A stretch of DNA of 64,000 nucleotides from Agelas oroides (lineage: Eukaryota; Porifera; Demospongiae; Agelasida; Agelasidae): assembly GCA_949130485.1 (NCBI GenBank), contig OX422187.1, positions 496,001-560,000 of the forward strand. The letters run 5' to 3'. How positions within the stretch are numbered: position 1 is the first letter of the stretch; every line of letters starts with the position of its first letter. Made by a program: the position numbers and the translations under genes. The notes beneath the pieces are model-generated. The model had not been told where the DNA came from and did no database searches. It saw nothing but the letters and a program-made list of their open reading frames with translations. Positions 57,565 through 64,000 of this stretch are shown here, one piece after another.

Positions 57565-58785
57565 TAAGGGGCCCTAATTCAGGACAGTTTTTGAGCTTTG
57601 CTTACCAGCTAATGGCACATCGCTAGGTAAGTAACACAATAAGTCTGTACATATACCTCAGGCATCGTACTATATGCATTCCAAGTTTGAAGTCTCAACT
57701 CCAAAGGATACCTGAGAACGGAGCGACTTTGTTCACATAGCAAAATTTTTGGGGGTGGTGTCTAATAGACCTTTCCCATTAAGACGCAATGGAATGCAGT
57801 ATACGTGACGTCACACCTGGGGTGCCTCGGAAGGCCTGCTGGGGCGAATTCTCCATTGTTTATATGAGAACATGGCCTAAGTTCAGACGGCTGCTGGTTT
57901 GTGTACAGGGGAAATACCGAGTTGCCTTGACACCGATCCAGAGTTCCAGCATCGACCTTTTCAACAGTGGTAGATCGAACTCCGTCCGACTTTGTTTGAC
58001 ACTGAACAGAGCAGTCGGCTACCACCAGGTACACCAGAGATTACTATCGGCGAGCAGAGCTGTAAAGCTAGTTAAAACGTCTAAAATGTACATTTATACG
58101 TACTACTTACTAGTCACTACCTAGCTTAGCTTCAAGTATCTACATGTAGTCACTAGATAGCTTTTTCTTGTGTACATAGCTGACTCGCATGTCTAGCAAA
58201 GCAAAGCTATGCTACGTAGGCCAAAACTGGATGACAGACACTTTGGGTGGGTGTACACTGCTGCAAGTTATACTCGGCCAGAACTTACGACATTAGTGGA
58301 CATTCAGTAGCCACCACAAACCGTTGGGTGCACACAAGACACGTTCATCTAACAGCACCACGGCGGTATCAAAAAAAGTCGGACGGAGTTCGAACTACCA
58401 CTGTTGAAAAGGCCGATGCTGGAACTCTAGGTCAGCGTCTAGGCAGCTTGGGATTCTCCTGTACGCAAAGGCAGCAGCCATCTGAACGTAAGCTATGTTC
58501 CCATATATATCAATGGAAAATTCGCCCCAGCAAGCCTTCTGAGGCACCCCAGACGTGACGTCACGAATTCCGTACATATTTTGATGTTAGTGGGAAAGGT
58601 CTATTGACCAGACTATTTTTCCCCTCCGCGTGTGAAAAATAGGCTGGGCACGAGACTACTGTAGGAGATACTCTGTACCTGTACTAACTATTGTTCAACT
58701 ACAGGTGAGTGCTGCCTGAGAAAACCTGGAAGTGTCCCGAATTAGGACCCGTCCCGAATAATTTAGGGCCCCTTATCTTACTCCG
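57565..58785. mobile_element. Large inverted-repeat element, AAGGGGCCCTAA ends
   Basis: AAGGTAAGGGGCCCTAATTC near 57563 is matched in inverted form by TTTAGGGCCCCTTATCTTA at about 58764-58785; CCTAATTC-GGACA words continue inside. It contains a second foldback at 57769-58607. No transposase frame was found. Confidence 0.6.
57769..58607. mobile_element. Foldback element with ~220-bp arms
   Basis: ATAGACCTTTCCCA at the left and TGGGAAAGGTCTAT at the right start long arms that pair through GTGACGTCAC, GGGGTGCCTC, GCTGGGGCGAATT and CCACTGTTGAAAA. Each arm carries a full CRE-like TGACGTCA. It lies nested in the larger element. Confidence 0.85.
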
Positions 58786-59137
58786 TATATAGTAGAATTC
58801 CTCACACACACACACAGTACGTACCTAACACCATCAACTGGTAGACAAACTTGAGATTCTTGTGTTGATGTTGTCAGGAAACAGTGTACGAAGACGTACG
58901 TGGGCGCAAAGGGAGAGTGTCGACCGAGAGCCAGTTATACGAGAGGCAGAGCAGCATGAGTAGTGAGGCGAGGCGGAAGGGCAGGGGGATGAGGCAGCAA
59001 GGCAACGGCAGAGGGATTGGGGAGACGAGGTACCACGGTATACAGTAGTAAAGTCACAAGTATAGACAAGAGCATGCATGTAAGTTTCAACTTGTAATTT
59101 ACTCACGTGACAACATCACGTGCACAATTGAAGATGC
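58786..59137. other. Non-coding, nothing recognised
   Basis: A short CA run lies at 58803-58815. No exon supported. Confidence 0.35.
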
Positions 59138-59470
59138 ATGATGGCGAACAGAAAGTCTCGTCCTGTATCTCTCTCGCAACCATCACCGAGAAGTCTACCG
59201 GGCTCTCCTGTCCGAATTCTAACCCGTAGCTGCTCCCAGAACAACTCACACGCTGCACCACCCCTTGAGGTCGAGCCCCTACCCGCCTACCCGCCTCCTC
59301 ACTCCCCACAGCAGTCCAGCCCCTCCCTACACCGCCACACCCGCCTGCACCCTTGCAAGCCACAGCTCCCCTCGTCGCGAATAATGCTCTCGAAGAACAC
59401 CCTACTATTGCTAACAGTGAGTTGGCCAAACACTCGCAAGACGAAGATTGTACCTATGGTGACTACAGCT
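59138..59470 (+). CDS. Possible 5' coding exon, Pro/Ser-rich, cut by an element
   Basis: ATG 59138 opens MMANRKSRPVSLSQPSP and stays open through Pro-rich sequence. From about 59290 another plus frame looks more coding-like (LVANNALEEHPTIANSELAK), so a frame change or intron is likely. Coding appearance stops where the dispersed element begins near 59470. No family was recognised. A GC-rich antisense frame (59429-59103) is equally long. Confidence 0.3.
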
Positions 59471-60285
59471 GTAATAATCAGAGAGTCGGTAGACTCTCTA
59501 TGTAGGGATGGCGCCGACGCGCAATATATGCAATACTTAAGCAAAAGCTGTATAACTTCACCACAAACACGCTAAAAGCTTATTTAAGCATCCAGGCTTC
59601 CTCTTTGAGTGCCTTTGTGATCAGCAAGACTCATATAAGTGGCCAAAAGCTACGCGGAAGATAGCTAAACGCAAAAGTGTGCGATAGCAAAAGTGCCATT
59701 TTTCGTATTCTTCTTTCTTTGTTTCTTTCTTTCTTCGTTACGACTTTTGTTCAAACAACAATAACTCAAAAACGGTTCAAGCACTCACCGTAATTTTAGC
59801 ACGAAACTGATGCTTATCACAGCGCGGAGCTCTACGACCACTCAGCGTCTTCATAGCTTCAAGTTCACCCTGGTCAACAAAAGCCATTCACAACACTTTG
59901 AGGCTGCCGTGCGTTGCTTAGGACGCCATTTTCTAATTTTGTACGCATGCGCACACGAAGTCTCGTTCCCAGACCAAAGACCACGGTCATTGGTCTGGAA
60001 GCGAGACTAGTGCACACGCGAAATCGCCAGCGGGCAGTATGCTTGGCTGTCACGGTCTTTTCCTCCCGCCGGCATTGGGCAAGGCTTATGAACACTACGT
60101 AGGTAAGGCGCTGCATTCAGCTGCCTACTTGTAGCTACACTAAAAATAGCCTTTGAACTGTAAAGCTAGGATGGTCAGTTGTCAGTAGGATAGTAGTTTC
60201 TGTGCTGCAGCTGGTCAGTCGTCATGTGATTGACAACTGAAATTGGTTTCACAAAGTTTGGTAGGAAGAGTGGTTGGCCCTTCAT
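59470..60285 (-). mobile_element. Dispersed non-autonomous element, copy 2
   Basis: Inverted relative of 24620-25402; landmarks are listed there. This copy begins with the AGAGAGTCGGTAGACTCTCT hairpin and ends beyond GATGAAGGGCCAACCACT. The central TCGTTCCCAGACCA motif and its inverted TGGTCTGGAAGCGAG partner are both present. Confidence 0.85.
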
Positions 60286-60334
60286 CAGGTTCTACAGCCG
60301 TTTCGCCAGCGACCGGAAGTGCAATAGGAGTGGT

Positions 60335-60680
60335 CATTTTTTAATTTGGCGTAAACACGAATACGTCATGAATTCACCGACCACGTGGCAGACTCCATTT
60401 GGAGCACTTTGTTGGAGGGCAGCTAGCTGGAGTCGTGCGTGTGTGAGCACGCAGCAGTCGATCGGGTCTTGGAGGAAGAGCAAGGACTGTGCTATGTAAC
60501 TGAACAAGTCCGGCATTCCTACGCCTTGGAACAGAAGAGAAATCGCGTCGTCTTCGAGGTATCCTCCGTTTTGCTGGTTCTGAATGAGGGACACGATCGC
60601 CTCCCCAATAGCGTTTCGCCAATAGCAGAGATGACGATTTTTGCTGTGGATGTTGTCCTTTGGTGCAACTTTCTACCAAG
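60335..60680 (-). CDS. Possible coding exon, hypothetical
   Basis: After an AG acceptor at about 60681, one minus frame of about 114 codons stays open to TGA at about 60335, with residues such as IGEAIVSLIQNQQNGGYL and FQGVGMPDLFSYIAQSL. The amphipathic pattern looks protein-like, but no family was recognised and competing frames exist on both strands. Confidence 0.3.
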
Positions 60681-60889
60681 TAAATAGTAAGTTGTTCCCA
60701 TACATACTTTTGTGTATTTGAGACTAAAAAAACTTGCTATAATTAAGCAGTGTGACCTGGCTAGGTTGTGCAGCACTCACCTTGCACCCCCTATTTTATT
60801 AGACTATGGATGGTGCATGCTTCAAAACCTTCTGTAGGCCTTATGTCCAGACTTTCACCCCAGCTTTTGTTACTTGATATGCCAGGAGG

Positions 60890-61471
60890 GCCTGTCATGA
60901 TAAAAACGGACTCCCCCCCCCCCCCCCCTAAAATGGACCACCCGGAACTAATTTTTCAGTAAAAGCCGAAAAATATGGACCCCCTGGAACTTATTTTTCT
61001 GAAATATTAGGACTCCGTATGAAATATTCGGACCCCCATAGATCCAAGCAAGTTATCACGTCTGGTGAAGACTGATTCAAGGTGCTGGTCAGGCTCACCA
61101 TACAATCGTGAAAGCTAAAACACCTGTCTAACTAAAGCCAGGAAGGTAGCTTCCATTCTGAATACGGTGAATCACTAGTTCATCTTCTCGGCGATCTCCA
61201 CGCTACCGAATCGGATGCCGACGCTGTTGTAGCCTCTGGCATTGTTGCACAGCTACAGATATCACATCAATTCTCGAAATAGACATAGGACATCTACTCA
61301 CAATTGGCACAAGTTAAACAAGCGGCTTTCCAGCTTGGTACGGTGGTACACTTGCACACATGGAAGGGGGAACAATTTTTTCAGGGTAGGTCCAAATATT
61401 TCGCGGTTGTTCTGAAATATTCGTTCCGGGGGGAACATATTTTACGGGGGTCCAAATTTAACGTGACAGGC
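60890..61471. mobile_element. Inverted-repeat element, CCTGTCAYG ends, with poly-C tract
   Basis: CCTGTCATGATAAAAACGGA (60890) is matched by an inverted CCGT...TTAACGTGACAGG at about 61455-61471, and inner words GGACCCCC, GGAAC and AAATATTTC also pair. A run of 17 or so C lies near 60917-60933. Within it, 61252-61175 on minus reads LCNNARGYNSVGIRFG then stop after a good acceptor, possibly a captured exon. Confidence 0.6.
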
Positions 61472-61504
61472 CTTGTAAAACTGGTTATGTACAGTGACAT
61501 ATCT

Positions 61505-62041
61505 CAAACCTCGTTCCCAGGCTCTCCCCGCTAAGGAGGAGGAAAGCCTGGTACATTTTATCACATGTGTGACGTCAAGGGTAGACACAAGGTAGACATG
61601 ACTTAAATGTGCGTGGGCATGCACGGAATCCAACCCACATAGTTTGGAGCTTGTGATCGAGGCAAGTACATGTGTAGCTACGATGGCGAAAAAAACGCTG
61701 GCCATAGTAGCCGTAAATTGCAAGGTAGACTGGTGTAGTAGATTCTCAGAGTGTCAGACATAGCACCTGACAGGCTGAATGGCAAGAAATTTCGTGATTG
61801 TTGTGTTTGAGTTGTCGCCACTGAGTCAAGTATCGACTTGTTCTATGTGGACAACTATATATCACTGACTGCAAAGATGAAGGTAACACACAAAAGCCAT
61901 ATTTACCCGAAAAGAAGACTGTAGTAGTCTTGAAAACGCTTGTGCTTGAATGTGTGTGGGCGCCCAGCTTAGTCCACCCCCACATAATTAAGTCATGCCT
62001 AGTAGCCCTTAATGTCATGCATGTGATAAAATGTACCAGGC
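61505..62041. mobile_element. CCTCGTTCCC-family element, right end truncated
   Basis: The left arm CCTCGTTCCCAGGCTCTCC, GCCTGGTACATTTTATCACA and GTGACGTCA is matched by the inverted TGTGATAAAATGTACCAGGC at 62016-62037. The outer right end is missing, replaced by the repeat that starts at about 62042. Confidence 0.75.
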
Positions 62042-62172
62042 AGGGGTGTCCGCTATTCAGGGGTTGCTTAAGTATTGAAATGAATGGAAGAACAGTCGGG
62101 ACTTTCGGAATTGCCCGTTATATCGTGGGTGTCCACTGTTGAGGGATGTCCGTTAAGCGGGGTTCCACTGTA
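62042..62172. mobile_element. Fragment of a GTGTCCGCTATTCAGGGG-type repeat
   Basis: GGGGTGTCCGCTATTCAGG at the left and GTCCGTTAAGCGGGGTTCCA at the right resemble ends of a common invertebrate short element. It interrupts the neighbouring element. Confidence 0.45.
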
Positions 62173-63241
62173 TACTAGTTGCATGCCCTCTTGCCATCAT
62201 TGGTAGCGTGGCGAGGCTTTGATGATAAACCTTTGCAGGAAAAGTCATCTAGCCAAAACTGGACCAGCCAGAGTGGCAACACTGCCACTGATGCTTTGCA
62301 ATATATATAATGATGTGTTTTAATCTTGCTTCTGTTCACTTACTTCTCTTTGTAGGGAGACTGCTTCCGTCTTTGATGAATAACCAGTGTGCACAGGCTT
62401 TGCATTGAATTGTTGTATACTAGTATACTATATAGTTTGCATTACTGCTGAACTTCTGATACCCACAACAGCACACCATCTTATACCATAGATGTCACTC
62501 TACTGTCTATGTTTATACAAATAGGTGGATTTTTGTTTGATTTTGTCTTGCTTGTATTGATGTAGTAGCCTCATTCCCAGGCTCCTGTGACTAACTGAAA
62601 AGCTGGGGGAGGAGGCTTGGCATGTGTGATAATTTTGGGGTCAACTTTGAGCGGACGAAACGACCCGAAGAATGGCCAGAACAACTTCTTTCCGAGGATG
62701 AGAATTGAGCTAACAATCTACTGTCAGTATGCAAAATTTTGACTTAAATGCAGCTGGCGAAACGCTGTTGGAGAGGACAGTTTACACTATGTTTTTTAGC
62801 TGTGATTCGTAGGAGCTGTACGAGATCGGCGGTGGTATCAACTATGAGGTGGGTAGCAAAATTGTACCTGCTTTGTTGGACTGTAGAAAGCTGCCTTCAT
62901 ATGCCCTGCGTGTAAAGCAGCAGTAAGTGGTGCCACCACCGAGATATAGTACATCACAGTCGCACGAAGAATCTCGCTCATTTCAGGCGTTCGTTTGGTG
63001 ACTCAAAACGAGTGGGCGTGGCTAAATTAAAATTGGCGGAAGTTGTACGTGGCGAAACGGTACGGCTGTACACAGTCGAATCGCCAGCGTGCAACTTCCT
63101 GTAAATTTAATTACGCAGTGCGCAAACCCGGAAGTAGAATATGGCGGCGAGGAAGCTCACTTGACAGCGTGCACTTCAGCCCTCACAGGATCGCGTAGTT
63201 GCAGGTTTTTCGCCCTGGAAAGGATCGTTTGAGACACAGTT
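62173..63241. other. Mixed non-coding, with a CCTCATTCCCAGG end and a CpG-rich 3' part
   Basis: A left end of the CCTCGTTCCC family (GCCTCATTCCCAGGCTCC) occurs at about 62569 without a visible partner. From about 62990 the sequence becomes CpG-rich up to the start codon at 63242 and may be a promoter. Confidence 0.4.
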
Positions 63242-63254
63242 ATGGTCAAAAAAG
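63242..63254 (+). CDS. Possible first coding exon (MVKK), gene leaves the window
   Basis: ATGGTCAAAAAAG is followed at once by a strong donor, GTACGT, and preceded by CpG-rich sequence. This is the same architecture as the 13-nt first exon at 7086. Downstream exons could not be assigned. Confidence 0.3.
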
Positions 63255-63544
63255 GTACGTAACTTATAGATAGGTGAAATAAATTTGCAAGTTAGGAGGA
63301 AATAGGCATCCAAGAGGGTGGGTCGATGAATTAGTGTGCATGTTTAAGCTCATTTTGTGAAGAGTACAGTATCGGAACACAAGAGATATGGGTATCAGGA
63401 GGTAGCCAGAAGCATCTAGTATTATGCTTGAAGACAGGAAGGCTGTAACTGAAGGAAGCTGTAAATGGCCCCATTGTGTATAGTACTGTGTACACCAGTA
63501 GAGCAAGGTTTGAGGCATTTGTACAACAAAACAGGTAACAGAGA

Positions 63545-63709
63545 CTAATTCAACTGCTGTATGGGGAACAGTAAGCCTTTTCTACACCACTTTCCATCCC
63601 GAAAACCAAAACCTGTGATCTTAGTAACTTCACCATCATCGTCTATCTCCAGATCATTGTCACTCTCCTCCACACTGTTGGATTCCTCAGTTGTCTTCTT
63701 GACTGTCAA
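63545..63709 (-). CDS. Possible acidic C-terminal exon, hypothetical
   Basis: From an AG at 63710 a minus frame of 54 codons reads EESNSVEESDNDLEIDDDGE and ends at TAG. The acidic stretch looks protein-like, but the antisense Ser-rich frame is also open. No family or upstream exon was identified. Confidence 0.25.
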   Translation of the reverse strand: MTVKKTTEESNSVEESDNDLEIDDDGEVTKITGFGFRDGKWCRKGLLFPIQQLN

Positions 63710-64000
63710 CTACTACACGATGAACTTCTCATCTAAGTTCTTGGTCTGCTGGTAAGTTGGTGTGTTTAGACAGTTGTGGCATTGAAATCCTGATTCACAC
63801 ACTCACTACACTTTGGCACAAGTTATAGTCTCCCTTTTGCCTTTCTCTGGCTCTCCTTGTGTCCCTTACAACTTAAAGTTGGCCGTCCTGTATTGACCAT
63901 CCTAAAGTGTCCAATTAGAGTGTGTGTCAGTTATGCAATTGTTTGCCATATGTACACTATACCTGGCTTACTACTGGCCTCATTCCTGGGCCTCATTCCT

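Noticed and set aside
59103..59429. 108-codon minus-strand frame, Gly/Val-rich
   Set aside because: It is the complement of a Pro-rich plus-strand frame, and no motif or splice evidence favours it.

Overview
The window is animal nuclear DNA. Genes are split into short GT-AG exons, and it carries recognisable parts of a KMT2/trithorax histone methyltransferase, the C-terminus of DNA-PKcs and a Speedy/RINGO cell-cycle gene, among many small foldback transposons. Intron sizes and the KDZ-type, DUF927-type ATPase and nuclease-kinase families point to an early-branching metazoan, most likely a sponge. That placement is inference; I cannot name a species.  Layout. 1-5.8 kb: two related KDZ-type (Kyakuja-Dileera-Zisupton, Cys-cluster) transposase genes head to head; the left one (minus) is broken and the right one (plus) is open over five exons. 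6.4-6.9 kb: a small minus-strand gene whose 3' end runs into a perfect foldback. 7.1-14.1 kb: a plus-strand gene of about 14 exons encoding a DUF927-like P-loop ATPase with a C-terminal PHD finger, a tandem exon duplication and one apparent frameshift. 14.5-15.9 kb: minisatellite and foldback. 16.05-16.8 kb: intronless Speedy/RINGO (minus). 18.5-20.2 kb: decayed DIRS-like retrotransposon. 21.8-24.0 kb: LTR-element remnant, then a Cys-rich gene that ends at a 77-bp palindrome. 24.6-34 kb: mostly dispersed repeats, including a Mutator-like element. 34.6-37.8 kb: a 186-bp satellite of 17 units. 38.5-41.6 kb: degenerate repeated segments and inverted-repeat elements. 41.9-50.6 kb: C-terminal part of a KMT2A/B-type gene (minus) with ePHD, FYRN, FYRC, WIN motif, SET and post-SET; a 52-unit, 51-bp minisatellite fills one intron. 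52.6-53.4 kb: last three exons of DNA-PKcs (plus) without the kinase domain upstream. 54-64 kb: inverted-repeat elements around a nuclease-kinase ORF (56.1-57.5 kb, minus) split by one in-frame stop, with a few weak exon candidates.  Relationships. Speedy, KMT2 and DNA-PKcs are ordinary host chromatin and cell-cycle genes. The KDZ pair, the ATPase-PHD gene, the Cys-rich gene and the nuclease-kinase gene belong to expanded, mobile-element-linked families and are where new biology is most likely. All exon junctions were read by eye from splice consensus and reading phase; none has transcript support here.
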